This document shows, piece after piece, positions 41,426-49,879 of a stretch of 64,000 nt of DNA. The notes under the pieces were generated by a model that worked only from the letters and a program-made list of their open reading frames with translations, did not search any database and was not told where the DNA came from. Made by a program: the position numbers and the translations under genes. Each line of letters begins with the position of its first letter. Position 1 is the stretch's first letter. Source of the stretch: Tenacibaculum sp. 1_MG-2023 (GTDB lineage Bacteria; Bacteroidota; Bacteroidia; Flavobacteriales; Flavobacteriaceae); the NCBI RefSeq assembly GCF_030547425.1, contig NZ_JAUORH010000003.1, positions 62,001 through 126,000 of the forward strand. Direction: 5' to 3'.

Positions 41426-41980
41426 TTATTTAGTAGTATACTTTTTGTATTCAGCAATTTTATTTTCTAATCTTTTATTTAAATATTCATTTTTGTTTTT
41501 TAGTGTTTCATTAATTACGATAGCTTCAGATAAATAGTGTTGAATTTTATCTTTCTTCCAATGTTTTGGTGGTTCTTGAAGGTTTGTAATTCTGTCTGCT
41601 AATTTTACCATTCCAACTTCTTTTTCAAGTTTGTTTATTCGGTTCAAGCTGTCTGTCATTTTCTCTTTTTTTGAATCTAGGTTTTTATCTTTAGTCAATG
41701 CTTGAACTCCATTAGCAACTTTTTCTCCAAACATGTTCAATAGTTCCGAAAAGTCGGTATCAGTATCTTCTAGTGTATCGTGGAGTAGCGCTAATTGAAC
41801 AGCATAATTCAAATCGAAATTGTTAGCCGCATTATGTGCTAAGATTATTTCCATAGCAACGTTAGAGATATGTAGCAAATAGTTAGAGTTTGTTCCAGGA
41901 ACTTTTTGATCTTTATGTTTTTCTCCAGCAAACTTTATTGCTTTTTGATAGAGTTCTTGTGTCATTTGAGGTGTTTCCAT
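41426..41980 (-). CDS. HD-domain (p)ppGpp hydrolase-like protein (SpoT/MESH1-like)
   Basis: 184 residues. AGEKHKDQKVPGTNSNYLLHISNVAMEI (residues 13-40, parts) with a first His, ALLHDTLEDTDTDF (His-Asp plus Glu-Asp), and VKLADRITNL are the metal-binding and ED motifs of the RelA/SpoT hydrolase domain. No synthetase or TGS domain, so it is a stand-alone small alarmone hydrolase candidate. A 39-base scrap of the same gene is at 33016. The 41171-41425 gap downstream shows no gene. Confidence 0.78.
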   Translation of the reverse strand: METPQMTQELYQKAIKFAGEKHKDQKVPGTNSNYLLHISNVAMEIILAHNAANNFDLNYAVQLALLHDTLEDTDTDFSELLNMFGEKVANGVQALTKDKNLDSKKEKMTDSLNRINKLEKEVGMVKLADRITNLQEPPKHWKKDKIQHYLSEAIVINETLKNKNEYLNKRLENKIAEYKKYTTK

Positions 41981-42078
41981 TTAGAGAAGAGTTTTTTTAG
42001 CATAGTATATTATTGTTCAAAAGGATAAAAAGTAGGCGAGAGTTAGTGAATTACTTATAATAATTACAGTAAGTGGCT

Positions 42079-42489
42079 CTATTTCGGGTTGATAAATAAT
42101 ATTTTTCGGTTAAACTCTTCTTCAAACTTATACAAAAAATCTAGTTCTTTTCCATATTCATCGTATTTCTCCCAAGGGGTTAATTTATTTTCTGAGTCAA
42201 GAAAGCTTTTGATTTTTGCTAACACTTCTTTACGAAGCTGTTCTGGTATGGTGTCTTCGAAATTTTCAATCCGATTGTTTTCTTCATAATTAATCAAAAC
42301 ATTGTAAAATTCTAATAGTTGATTCCTGAAGTTATTTTTTATAAATACTTCAACAGAAAATTCAAGATCAGATAATTCTTGTGGTATTACCATATCAAAT
42401 ATTGGGGTTACAACTAAATATGGCTCTCCCCAAGAAAATTTCTTCTCTTCTAATGAGCATTTAGGTAGTGTATCGGTGTCTATTTTCAC
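42079..42489 (-). CDS. hypothetical soluble protein, 136 residues
   Basis: Acidic, helix-rich, no signal peptide; contains FSWGEPYLVVTPIFDMVIPQELSDL near the start and LTPWEKYDEYGKELDF near the end. I do not recognise a family. It overlaps the upstream membrane protein gene by four bases, so they are co-translated. Neighbouring a SUKH relic and flanked by cassette-like repeats, it could be an immunity-type protein, but that is only context. Confidence 0.5.
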   Translation of the reverse strand: MKIDTDTLPKCSLEEKKFSWGEPYLVVTPIFDMVIPQELSDLEFSVEVFIKNNFRNQLLEFYNVLINYEENNRIENFEDTIPEQLRKEVLAKIKSFLDSENKLTPWEKYDEYGKELDFLYKFEEEFNRKILFINPK

Positions 42490-42821
42490 TTGTCTTGATT
42501 GAGTATAATATAGTTAATGTCTTTTTTGTCATAAAGCAAGTAAATAATATCCTTTACTTTATACTTTTTGTAGATGTTTTTATTCACACTCAATTCACTT
42601 ATGTTTATTTTGTTTTTTACTTTATATTCAACTGTGAAATAATATCTATAGCTTATAGGTTTACCACTTAATACTTTTTCTTTATTGATAATGGTTCCTG
42701 TAGATTCAATTCCATTATTAGCTACATGATTATTTTTAATAATTATATATAATGGAAATCCAATGATTATGATTAAACCTAATAGTAAGAAATACGACTT
42801 GGTTTTTTCTGTAGTGTTCAA
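42486..42821 (-). CDS. small membrane protein (DUF3592-like)
   Basis: 111 residues with a single membrane helix (YFLLLGLIIIIGFPLYIII) and a beta-rich outside part, STGTIINKEKVLSGKPISYRYYFTVEYKV (parts), resembling DUF3592 proteins. The function is unknown. Four-base overlap with the downstream gene. Confidence 0.55.
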   Translation of the reverse strand: MNTTEKTKSYFLLLGLIIIIGFPLYIIIKNNHVANNGIESTGTIINKEKVLSGKPISYRYYFTVEYKVKNKINISELSVNKNIYKKYKVKDIIYLLYDKKDINYIILNQDK

Positions 42822-42859
42822 GGTTTTGTTTTTAGATATTTAAAGAGGTAACTACTTTG

Positions 42860-43402
42860 TTAGCTAGCATTGTTTTCTTTTGCTTCACTATCCAATTCAT
42901 TGATCATCGCTTCAAAATTAATATACATTGGCTCAAACTCATCAAACATTTCGTGATCCCACAAAACTATGGGGTATTCATTATTTATATGTTTACTAGT
43001 TGTGTCAAAGCATAATAAACCCCAATCACTCCAATTAGCAAAAGGTATTTTTCCTTTATCTAACAAAAGTTCACGAGGATATCCATTAAAAACCATTTCA
43101 GATAAAGAAGCTCTCCAAATACCTAAGGGATGTTCACAGAAGGAACACTCACTAATTTGAAGCTCATAAAAGTGTTTATACTTTAGAAATTTTATATATG
43201 ACTTTGGAAGTTTATGCCCAAGTCTTGATTAAAACTCTTCAATTTCAATGTCAGTTACTTGGCTTTTAACTGGATTCCAAATTCTCCACTCTTCGTTTTC
43301 ATCCTGATGTGGGGCAGCCATTTCTGTAACTATTTTGGTTGGTAGTTTATTCAATTGAACATCGGTAAGTTCTTTTAGGTATTTGTCAATTATTTGCTCC
43401 AT
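42860..43402 (-). pseudogene. SUKH (SMI1/KNR4) family gene broken by one in-frame TAA
   Basis: An ATG at 43402 opens a frame of 57 codons, MEQIIDKYLKEL to VTDIEIEEF, then TAA at 43229-43231. The same frame continues uninterrupted for 123 codons, SRLGHKLPKSYIKFLKYKHF..., YPRELLLDKGKIPFANW..., WDHEMFDEFEPMYINFEAMI. Together this is a complete SUKH protein: the LGHKLPKSYIKFL and DWGLLCFD segments are typical. Only one base change separates it from an intact gene. SUKH proteins are common immunity proteins of polymorphic toxins. A shorter frame starting at the ATG 43096 might still be translated. Confidence 0.72.
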
Positions 43403-43442
43403 TTTTTAATTGTAGTTAAAGATTTAATTATGAGTAGTTGCT

Positions 43443-43530
43443 TAGTTTGGTATTTAACTTTACAAATACACACCAAACTAAAAGCCACGAGGATTTTCAA
43501 AAGTAGGCAAGAATGAGCAATTACTTATAG
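43443..43530. repeat. cassette-boundary-like inverted repeat and short repeat
   Basis: TAGTTTGGT (43443-43451) and ACCAAACTA (43472-43480) form a 9-bp perfect inverted repeat. Just after it AAAAGTAGGCAAGAATGAGC (43499 on) with AATTACTTATA recurs at 42027-42058 with a few changes. Thus two small orphan-gene segments end in the same sequence, suggesting modular DNA units. Confidence 0.5.
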
Positions 43531-43550
43531 CCAATGCTTACCACAAGTAG

Positions 43551-44522
43551 TTATTCAATAAATTTAGTAAAAGTATCTAAATCAGAATACCCTTGATTTT
43601 TTATAATTTCTCCATTTGCATCTATGATAACAAAGTAAGGTTGAAATCCTGATTTAAATTTATTTACTTGTAATTCATAGTTTTTTCTGCCAACAGTTTT
43701 TATAAGTCTGCCTCTCCTTGATTTAACCCATTCCTTTTCAGGTAGAGGCGTGTTATCATCAACATACACACTAACAAAATTAAAGTCAGTTTTTAATTTA
43801 TCAATTATTTCCTTTTTTGATAGAACCCTTTGCTCCATTTTTATTGCATTTACACAAGCATAACCAGTAAAATACATTAATACTGGTTTTTTATTTTTTT
43901 TACTTTTTTCTAATAGCTTTTCATAGTCTACTTTACCATAGTTTTCAAAAATTTTATTTTGGCTATATTCTACAGGTTCAATTTCTGTATTGTTTTCAGG
44001 TGTGCTATTTTTTCCAATTCTTTCTAGTATTTGTTTGTAGGTTTCGTCTTTATTAGAGCTGTTTTTTAACTCGATGAATATTTCTTCGATATATTTATTT
44101 GGTATTTCTAACTTTTTAAGTATTAATTTGTCTGATTCCCAGTTTTTAATATTAGCCTCTTTTTTAGTAAAATCAATTAACATTATATATTTAGGCTTGA
44201 TATTATTTTTATAGTTTTCTGTTTCTGTAATTAATAATAGTTTTTCTAAAATAGTATTGTAAGTATAAGGCTCAGTATTTTCTTTAGCTAATATGTCCAT
44301 TATAATATGAGTCATAATGGGACTATTATTTAAAATTTCTAAATCAGTTTTATCTAATCCACAATTTTCAAGTGAATTCAGTTTTTGAGTAAATATTAAT
44401 AAACTTTCTTTATCATTAGGGGTTAGTTGAACTTTCTCATTCAGAATTTCATTATTACAATTATTCTGACAAAAAGCAAAGTATGTGTTTAAAAGTATTA
44501 ATGTTAAGAGTAATTTTTTCAT
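43551..44522 (-). CDS. secreted thioredoxin-like protein with incomplete active site
   Basis: 323 residues: Sec signal peptide (LLLTLILLNTYFAFC, then QNN), a helical region of about 170 residues without known domain, and a C-terminal thioredoxin fold. The latter includes KKPVLMYFTGYACVNAIKMEQRVLS (about residues 210-233, parts) and FQPYFVIIDANGEII. In relatives the motif is CVNC; here it is CVNA, leaving one Cys, so disulfide exchange in the usual manner is unlikely. Flanked on both sides by dispersed repeats. Confidence 0.75.
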   Translation of the reverse strand: MKKLLLTLILLNTYFAFCQNNCNNEILNEKVQLTPNDKESLLIFTQKLNSLENCGLDKTDLEILNNSPIMTHIIMDILAKENTEPYTYNTILEKLLLITETENYKNNIKPKYIMLIDFTKKEANIKNWESDKLILKKLEIPNKYIEEIFIELKNSSNKDETYKQILERIGKNSTPENNTEIEPVEYSQNKIFENYGKVDYEKLLEKSKKNKKPVLMYFTGYACVNAIKMEQRVLSKKEIIDKLKTDFNFVSVYVDDNTPLPEKEWVKSRRGRLIKTVGRKNYELQVNKFKSGFQPYFVIIDANGEIIKNQGYSDLDTFTKFIE

Positions 44523-44537
44523 TTTCCTATTTGTGGT

Positions 44538-44664
44538 AACTAGTTATATATACATAATAAAATCACTATTACATTCCTATAATGGTAGAATAAGTAAAAA
44601 GTATAGCAATTTTACTAACACCCTCAAATATAAATAAATAAGATAAAAAAGTGTAACTTTTTTA
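44538..44664 (+). repeat. dispersed 120-bp repeat (copy B)
   Basis: Homologous to 39938-40058; also ends at the start of palindromic units. The two copies bracket the patch of small orphan genes from the OmpA lipoprotein to the thioredoxin-like gene. Confidence 0.7.
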
Positions 44665-44860
44665 TCAGGTCAACACACGAAGCCTAATCAGGTCAACACA
44701 CGAAGCCTAATCAGGTCAACACACGAAGCCTAATCAGGTCAACACACGAAGCCTAATCGTGTCGACACTCCTTACCTAAGGGGAGTGACACTCCCTCGGT
44801 AAGGGGAACGATACTCCCTGCCTAAGGGAAGTGTCATTCACTGCCTAAGGGGAGTAACAC
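44665..44860. repeat. tandem array of 23-bp units
   Basis: Four identical 23-bp units (TCAGGTCAACACACGAAGCCTAA) at 44665-44756 are followed by about four diverged units of GGGGAGTGACACTCCC type. These resemble the array at 32749-32937, including alternating GCCTAA and GGTAAG linkers. GTGTAGAAAAATGTT follows at 44892. Identical units imply recent expansion. Confidence 0.8.
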
Positions 44861-44939
44861 CAAACAACAAAAAAGATAAAATATTTGTATTGTGTAGAAA
44901 AATGTTTGTTAGCATATTGAATGGATAATAGAAGTATTG

Positions 44940-45518
44940 TTATTTGTTCATTGTTCCAAGAGTTACTACTTTTTTCAACCATTTAGCTCTAAACTTTTCT
45001 TTTGAGAGTCTTATAGGGCCAATGGTAGTAATTCGCACTTTTTTTACACCTATATAGTTTAATGTTAGTTTTTTCATAGCATTATGGCTTGGGCTTCTAT
45101 AAAACCATTTATAATACCAAGCAGGTTGATCTAACGTGCAAATTATTCTGGCTGTTTTTCCTGTAAAACATTTATCCCACCATAAAGACTTTTCTCTTTT
45201 TTTAAAAGCAAAACCAGGGAGTAAAACCCGATCTAAAAAACCTTTCATAATTGCAGGTACAGAACCCCACCAAATAGGATACACCAATACTAAGTGGTCT
45301 GCCCATTTAAGTTTTTCTTGTGCTTCTAGTAAATCAGGCTCAAGCTCTGTTCGCTTTCGATAGCCAAATTGAAGGTTGGGGTTAAAGTTTAATTCTCGGA
45401 TGTTGATTTCTTGTATTTCAGCAGTCGATTTCTTCGCACCTGTTTTATAAGCTTCAGAAAGACCAAAATTAAAACTTTCCTTATCAGGGTGTCCGTTTAT
45501 AATGAGTATTTTCTTCAT
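44940..45518 (-). CDS. NAD(P)H:quinone oxidoreductase-like flavoprotein
   Basis: 192 residues with the flavodoxin-like fold: ILIINGHPDKESFNFGLSEAYK at the N-terminus, WADHLVLVYPIWWGSVPAIMKGFLDRVLLPGFAF (parts) and PAWYYKWFYRSP. The FMN/FAD-binding loop PIWWGSVPA is typical of the NQO/MdaB family. It reduces quinones or related electrophiles. Five bases downstream of the small membrane-protein gene, likely co-transcribed and possibly regulated by the Crp-type gene before it. Confidence 0.82.
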   Translation of the reverse strand: MKKILIINGHPDKESFNFGLSEAYKTGAKKSTAEIQEINIRELNFNPNLQFGYRKRTELEPDLLEAQEKLKWADHLVLVYPIWWGSVPAIMKGFLDRVLLPGFAFKKREKSLWWDKCFTGKTARIICTLDQPAWYYKWFYRSPSHNAMKKLTLNYIGVKKVRITTIGPIRLSKEKFRAKWLKKVVTLGTMNK

Positions 45519-45523
45519 TTTGC

Positions 45524-45865
45524 TTAAAAAATAGGTTTCATTTTTGCTTCAAACTGAGAGCCTGTTAAGTTTTCTGTTTTAAAAAACTTATATAGTATAA
45601 AACAGGTAGGTATTGTTAAAAAGACTGTGCAAATTATAAAAGTGCTAAGGCTACAAAATGTACCTAAAATTTGAGTACCGACTTCTCCTATATATGAAGT
45701 AATATTGTTTTGTGGGTTTTTAAAATAGATATGAACTGATATGGCATACTCATAAAACCGAATTGAAGTTTCATAGATTAACCAAGCAGGATAAAACCAT
45801 TTTCTAATAGGTTCCCACCATTTTCCCCAGATTGACTTTAGTTGTTGTTTGTTGTTATCTTCCAT
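45524..45865 (-). CDS. small membrane protein, unknown
   Basis: Starting at the ATG at 45865 it has 113 residues; a longer frame from 45913 would overlap the region just after the Crp-type gene stop. Two hydrophobic segments, WFYPAWLIYETSIRFYEYAI and LGTFCSLSTFIICTVFLTIPTCFILY (parts). No family recognised. It is between a Crp/Fnr regulator and a quinone reductase-like gene, all on the minus strand, so likely part of one inducible operon. Confidence 0.55.
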   Translation of the reverse strand: MEDNNKQQLKSIWGKWWEPIRKWFYPAWLIYETSIRFYEYAISVHIYFKNPQNNITSYIGEVGTQILGTFCSLSTFIICTVFLTIPTCFILYKFFKTENLTGSQFEAKMKPIF

Positions 45866-45923
45866 TGTTATTGTATTTGTTTGCAAAATTGCTGTAAATG
45901 GAAGGTTTATCATTTGATGTAAA

Positions 45924-46505
45924 TCAAATTCGTTTTTTGGGGTTTCTTATTCTGCTCAACGTTTCAAGAGTTATTCCTAAATAAGAAGCAATATGTGTAA
46001 GGGGAATTCTGTTGGTTATAAAAGGATAAATACTAAGCAGGTGTTTATACCTTTCTTCTGCTTTGTTGAATTGAATGGTGTATAAGCGTTCGCAAAGCCC
46101 TAACATGGTTTCAGTGACTATCTTACTAATTAAGCGTTCAAAGTCGTGATGCTTTTGAGAAAGCTTATCAACAGTATCTTTTGAAAATTCCAAAACGGTT
46201 GAATCTTCAATAAATTCAACATAATGCGGACTCGGTTCATTGCTGAAAAAGCTAACGATGGAAGCCATAAACTGATTTTCGAAAGTAAACCAATCAGAAA
46301 TGTCTTTACCGTCTTTTAAGTAATATGCTCTTGAACATCCTTGGACAATAAAAAAGACTTTTTTAGAGAATTGCCCTTCTCGTACAACAATGTCTCCTTT
46401 TTTATATACACAAACTTTTGAACTGGTAATTAATTCTTGTTGACACTCAGTAGACAGCGGAGTGTAAGTTTCCTCAATTGTTTTAAAGACTTCTTTATAA
46501 TTCAT
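45924..46505 (-). CDS. Crp/Fnr-family regulator
   Basis: 193 residues: cNMP-binding-like beta roll (VCVYKKGDIVVREGQFSKKVFFIVQG, parts), linker helix, and a short C-terminal HTH, RIPLTHIASYLGITLETLSRIRN. No FNR-type cysteine cluster. Bacteroidetes carry many such single-gene regulators with unknown effectors. It is first in the group with the two genes at 45524 and 44940. Confidence 0.83.
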   Translation of the reverse strand: MNYKEVFKTIEETYTPLSTECQQELITSSKVCVYKKGDIVVREGQFSKKVFFIVQGCSRAYYLKDGKDISDWFTFENQFMASIVSFFSNEPSPHYVEFIEDSTVLEFSKDTVDKLSQKHHDFERLISKIVTETMLGLCERLYTIQFNKAEERYKHLLSIYPFITNRIPLTHIASYLGITLETLSRIRNPKKRI

Positions 46506-46581
46506 CCTCTCTCATTAGTAGCTTCAAACCTACTATTTTTTTGCCAAGTTCAAAAGTTATGTGTGTTAATATGCTGTACTT

Positions 46582-47313
46582 TTAAGAAGGATTGGTAACA
46601 CCATAATTATTCATTAAAAAATCTAAAGAAAATCCTAGTTTTAAATACATTTCTTTAGCCATTTCTGAGGCTTGTAATGTAGCTAAGGATAAATTCTGGT
46701 CAATAGCTTTATTCAATGTATGGCACATAATTTCGGTAGCAAAACCTTGCTTTCTTTTTTCAGGTATAATACCCAAACTATGTAAGCCAACAATCGTATT
46801 AGTAGTGTATAAAATTACGGTTCCAACAAGTTCTTGTTCAAAATAAACAAGATAATAGGGTATGGTTTCTTTAGTTTTTAAAATGGTTGCTGTACTTATT
46901 TCGTAATTAAAGGCTTTAAAAAAGGCATTGCTCCAAACATCAGCTTCTTCTGTGTTTTCTACTCTTTTAAAATCGATGTGTCTTTGAGTTTCGAACTTTT
47001 CGTTTAGCTCTAAACTCATTCCGTATTGTGTTGACTTTAACTGAATTTTAGCGTCAAGTTCCATATTGTTTTCTTGACTTGGTAGTGCAAATAAAGAAAA
47101 TGTAAAAAGGTTACCTTCTCCTAACATTTGTAGCTGTACTTCTTTTAGTTGGTTTTCAGAAGGAGAGAGGTTGGTCCAAATTCTATTAGGCCATTGGGCA
47201 TTTTCAATATAAGCGCTTTCAAAAGATGTTTCTTTATGATATCCTTGATATGGAGTCGCAGCAGTTTTCCACAAAGAAGTTAAATTGTTAATGTTTGATA
47301 CTACTTTTTTCAT
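46582..47313 (-). CDS. GNAT-family acetyltransferase
   Basis: 243 residues. The C-terminal half has the GNAT motif A region GLHSLGIIPEKRKQGFATEIMCHTLNKA (about 170-200, parts), including the R/Q-x-x-G-x-A pyrophosphate loop variant KRKQGFA, and YLKLGF near the end. The N-terminal half (120 residues) has no clear domain. Acetyl acceptor unknown. It overlaps the upstream transporter gene by four bases (ATGA), so the two are coupled. Confidence 0.78.
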   Translation of the reverse strand: MKKVVSNINNLTSLWKTAATPYQGYHKETSFESAYIENAQWPNRIWTNLSPSENQLKEVQLQMLGEGNLFTFSLFALPSQENNMELDAKIQLKSTQYGMSLELNEKFETQRHIDFKRVENTEEADVWSNAFFKAFNYEISTATILKTKETIPYYLVYFEQELVGTVILYTTNTIVGLHSLGIIPEKRKQGFATEIMCHTLNKAIDQNLSLATLQASEMAKEMYLKLGFSLDFLMNNYGVTNPS

Positions 47314-47759
47314 TTTGAGTTGATTAAAAGAATACTAATTGCCATGAAAATAATTCCAATACACTTTTTGGTAGTTATAGGCTCAACAGGCAGGTTTAAC
47401 CAACCAAATTTACCTGCGAATAACGAAAAAATCAATTGACCGCATAAGCCAAAAGCAATCATTTTTGAAATCCCTAGCTTTGGTATGGTGTAAAAATAAA
47501 GAGAAATACCAATCATGCTAAAAAGTCCGCCAATAAACCATAAATACCAAGGCACTTGCTGTGCTGTAGTTAATTGAATACTTTCTTCTTTGAATAGAAA
47601 GATGAATAAGCATCCAAAAACAGCACTAGCTATAGAGGTGGCTATAACAGCGATAACAGGTTGTTTTACAATAGTACCTAGTTGCGTGTTAAACCCTGCT
47701 TGAACAGCTAGTGAAACACCTCCAATAAAAGCCAAAAAGTATAAAAAGAATATTTTCAT
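47310..47759 (-). CDS. YdcZ (DUF606)-type small DMT transporter
   Basis: 149 residues from the ATG at 47759 (MKIFFLYF), about five membrane helices. FFLYFLAFIGGVSLAVQAGFNTQLG and IGISLYFYTIPKLGISKMIAFGLCGQLIFSLFAGKFGW (parts) are typical of YdcZ/DUF606. A frame from 47786 adds only nine residues. Exact substrate unknown. Pairs with the GNAT gene in an operon. Confidence 0.78.
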   Translation of the reverse strand: MKIFFLYFLAFIGGVSLAVQAGFNTQLGTIVKQPVIAVIATSIASAVFGCLFIFLFKEESIQLTTAQQVPWYLWFIGGLFSMIGISLYFYTIPKLGISKMIAFGLCGQLIFSLFAGKFGWLNLPVEPITTKKCIGIIFMAISILLINSK

Positions 47760-47810
47760 ACTGCAAAGATGGAAAGGAAATAACACCTTTTTCTTTACAT
47801 ATGTTGACTG

Positions 47811-48413
47811 CTACACACTTTTTTTAATGCTCTTACGAATTCGGCTTAATTGAGTGGGAGTAATGCCTAAGTGAGAGGCAATATAGTGTAATGGTATCCT
47901 GTTATCTATGTTGGGATTAGCGTTTACAAAATCGAGATACCGTTCTTTAGCTTCTTTTAAAACAATATCAATTTCTCGTTTTTCTTTATCAATTACCCAA
48001 TTCTTTTCGAGATAAGCAATATAGAAGTTCTGTAAGTCTTGGTTTTTCTTAATAAGTTGTCTGTAGGTGTCATACGGAAAGCTAATAACTGTAGAATCCT
48101 CTATAACCTCTAGAGAAAACTGAGAAGGTGTGTTGGTAAGTGATGATACTACAGAACCTATAAAACTACCTGATAAAAAGATGTTTTTGTGGTATACTGT
48201 ACCATCTTTATGTAAAAAACAAGAAACTACAGCTCCTTTGTAAAGAACATGAACATGTTTTGATACCTTACCAAAAGGTAATAAGGTGCTTCCCTTTTTT
48301 AAATCATGAATTTTTGCAACTGAGAACAAAGAAGAAATGGAGTCGTCGCTTACCGTAGCATAACGATTAAAAACGCTTGTTAAAAAGGCTTTATATTCAT
48401 TTGGTTGATCCAT
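47811..48413 (-). CDS. Crp/Fnr-family regulator
   Basis: 200 residues: beta-roll domain with DLKKGSTLLPFGKVSKHVHVLYKGAVVS (parts) and C-terminal HTH HYIASHLGITPTQLSRIRKS. Its neighbours are the YdcZ-type transporter and GNAT genes (downstream on the same strand) and xdhC upstream. It may regulate either; nothing in the sequence decides. Confidence 0.82.
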   Translation of the reverse strand: MDQPNEYKAFLTSVFNRYATVSDDSISSLFSVAKIHDLKKGSTLLPFGKVSKHVHVLYKGAVVSCFLHKDGTVYHKNIFLSGSFIGSVVSSLTNTPSQFSLEVIEDSTVISFPYDTYRQLIKKNQDLQNFYIAYLEKNWVIDKEKREIDIVLKEAKERYLDFVNANPNIDNRIPLHYIASHLGITPTQLSRIRKSIKKSV

Positions 48414-48428
48414 TACTACTTATAAGGT

Positions 48429-49373
48429 TTAAGTGTTTTTTATTTGTATGATTTGTGCTGCAATACTTACCGCTATTTCCTCGGGGGTTTCACTTTTTAT
48501 AGAAAGTCCAATAGGTGCGTGTACTTTATTTAATTCTTCTTGAGTAAATCCTTCGTTTTGCAGAACTTCCCACATCGTTTGCAACTTTGCTTTGCTACCT
48601 AAAACTCCTAGAAATTTATAGTTGTTTTTAAGGAGCTTACTCAATACCAATTTGTCATCAGTGTATTTATTGGTCATAATGGCTACATAGCTTGAAGAAG
48701 ATTCTTCTATGTAGTTTTCAATATCATTATAATCAATAACCTGTTTTTTATGAGCAGTTTGGTTGTTTTCTAATGTGTTGAGGTTTTCTCTATTATCAAA
48801 AACAATAACATAGAAACCTAGCTTTACAAAAAGTTCAGAAACAGCAACACCTACATGTCCACCACCAACAATGTACAAGGTTTCTTTAAAGCCGATATGT
48901 TCTTTAAAATACCAATCTTCTTTCGAGTTGATGTCATACTCAAACTGACTTTCTAGAATATCAAGAGTAAAATCAAATAGGGTAGAAGATAAGTGTAATG
49001 TTCCTTTTTTACCGTGTTGTAAAGAAGAAATGATATTCGCTATTATCGAAACATGAGTGGAATTTAAACAATGAAAAGCTAGGGTTTGTTCACCAGAACA
49101 AATCATACCCGAACCATATTTGATATTTCCTTTATGAATTTGTTTTTTGATGAATGTTGGTGGATTCTCTTGTTGTAATAGTTGTTTGGCTTCTTCAACG
49201 AGTGCAAACTCCATAACACCACCACCCACAGAACCATAGATAAACCCATCTTCAGCAATTAACATTTTAAAGCCTTTTCGACCTGGAGAACTGCCAAGGT
49301 TTTCAATTACCGTTAGGAGGTATACCTTTTGTTCATTTTGAAGTTTTGTATGTAACTGTTGCCAAAAATCCAT
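48429..49373 (-). CDS. xdhC: XdhC-family molybdenum cofactor chaperone
   Basis: 314 residues. N-terminal XdhC/CoxI part (LLTVIENLGSSPGRKGFKMLI, GSVGGGVMEFALV), C-terminal Rossmann domain (ETLYIVGGGHVGVAVSELFVKLGF, then LGVLGSKAKLQTM and APIGLSIKSETPEEIAVSIAAQII; parts). XdhC binds and sulfurates molybdenum cofactor and inserts it into xanthine dehydrogenase. It lies on the same strand as xdhB and xdhA with two unrelated small genes between. Confidence 0.87.
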   Translation of the reverse strand: MDFWQQLHTKLQNEQKVYLLTVIENLGSSPGRKGFKMLIAEDGFIYGSVGGGVMEFALVEEAKQLLQQENPPTFIKKQIHKGNIKYGSGMICSGEQTLAFHCLNSTHVSIIANIISSLQHGKKGTLHLSSTLFDFTLDILESQFEYDINSKEDWYFKEHIGFKETLYIVGGGHVGVAVSELFVKLGFYVIVFDNRENLNTLENNQTAHKKQVIDYNDIENYIEESSSSYVAIMTNKYTDDKLVLSKLLKNNYKFLGVLGSKAKLQTMWEVLQNEGFTQEELNKVHAPIGLSIKSETPEEIAVSIAAQIIQIKNT

Positions 49374-49379
49374 AAAAGC

Positions 49380-49754
49380 TTAGTTAAAAATGGTTTCGCT
49401 TAGGGCATAATAAATAGCCATTAGTGCAGAAAAAATAGCACTGGCTAAAAAACGCCAATCGAGTTTTACTTTATTTTGAATGATAAAATTCGCGATAAAC
49501 GAAATAGGAATGTTCACTAAAAACGACCAACAAGCAACAATGAATAAGTTACTGGTTATTTGTTCAAAATTTCCAGAAAATAATTTGATAAACAGCAAAT
49601 GTCTAAAAATCCATAATGGATTAAAATAGGCAATGGCCAATATTGTTTTAGCTATAGTTCTTTTGAGTCCGCTATTGTTAGCTGTTTTTCTCTCTATCCA
49701 ATTAAAATAATTAGGGATTTCAAGAGCATAAACGGTAGCCCCAATAAATACCAT
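49380..49754 (-). CDS. integral membrane protein (start uncertain)
   Basis: From the first ATG (49754) it has 124 residues with about three helices, including LFIVACWSFLVNIPISFIANFII and FLASAIFSALMAIYYALSE. The frame is open upstream for 43 more codons with protein-like content (YTKQNIFRGALIYSIGDTIA, LLLNEFSLYRLLGMVFIGA), back to an ATA at 49881-49883 that overlaps the stop of the GNAT gene. No ATG, GTG or TTG occurs in that extension, so the true start may be a non-standard codon. Family resembles Mpv17/PMP22-like proteins by the GDTIAS and WxxxQ-type pattern, but weakly. Confidence 0.6.
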   Translation of the reverse strand: MVFIGATVYALEIPNYFNWIERKTANNSGLKRTIAKTILAIAYFNPLWIFRHLLFIKLFSGNFEQITSNLFIVACWSFLVNIPISFIANFIIQNKVKLDWRFLASAIFSALMAIYYALSETIFN

Positions 49755-49879
49755 TCCGAGGAGTCTGTATAAGGAAAACTCGTTTAGTAAAAGGGATGCA
49801 ATGGTATCTCCAATGCTATAAATTAAGGCACCCCTAAATATATTTTGTTTGGTGTATTGTAGTTTGATACTCTTCTTAT

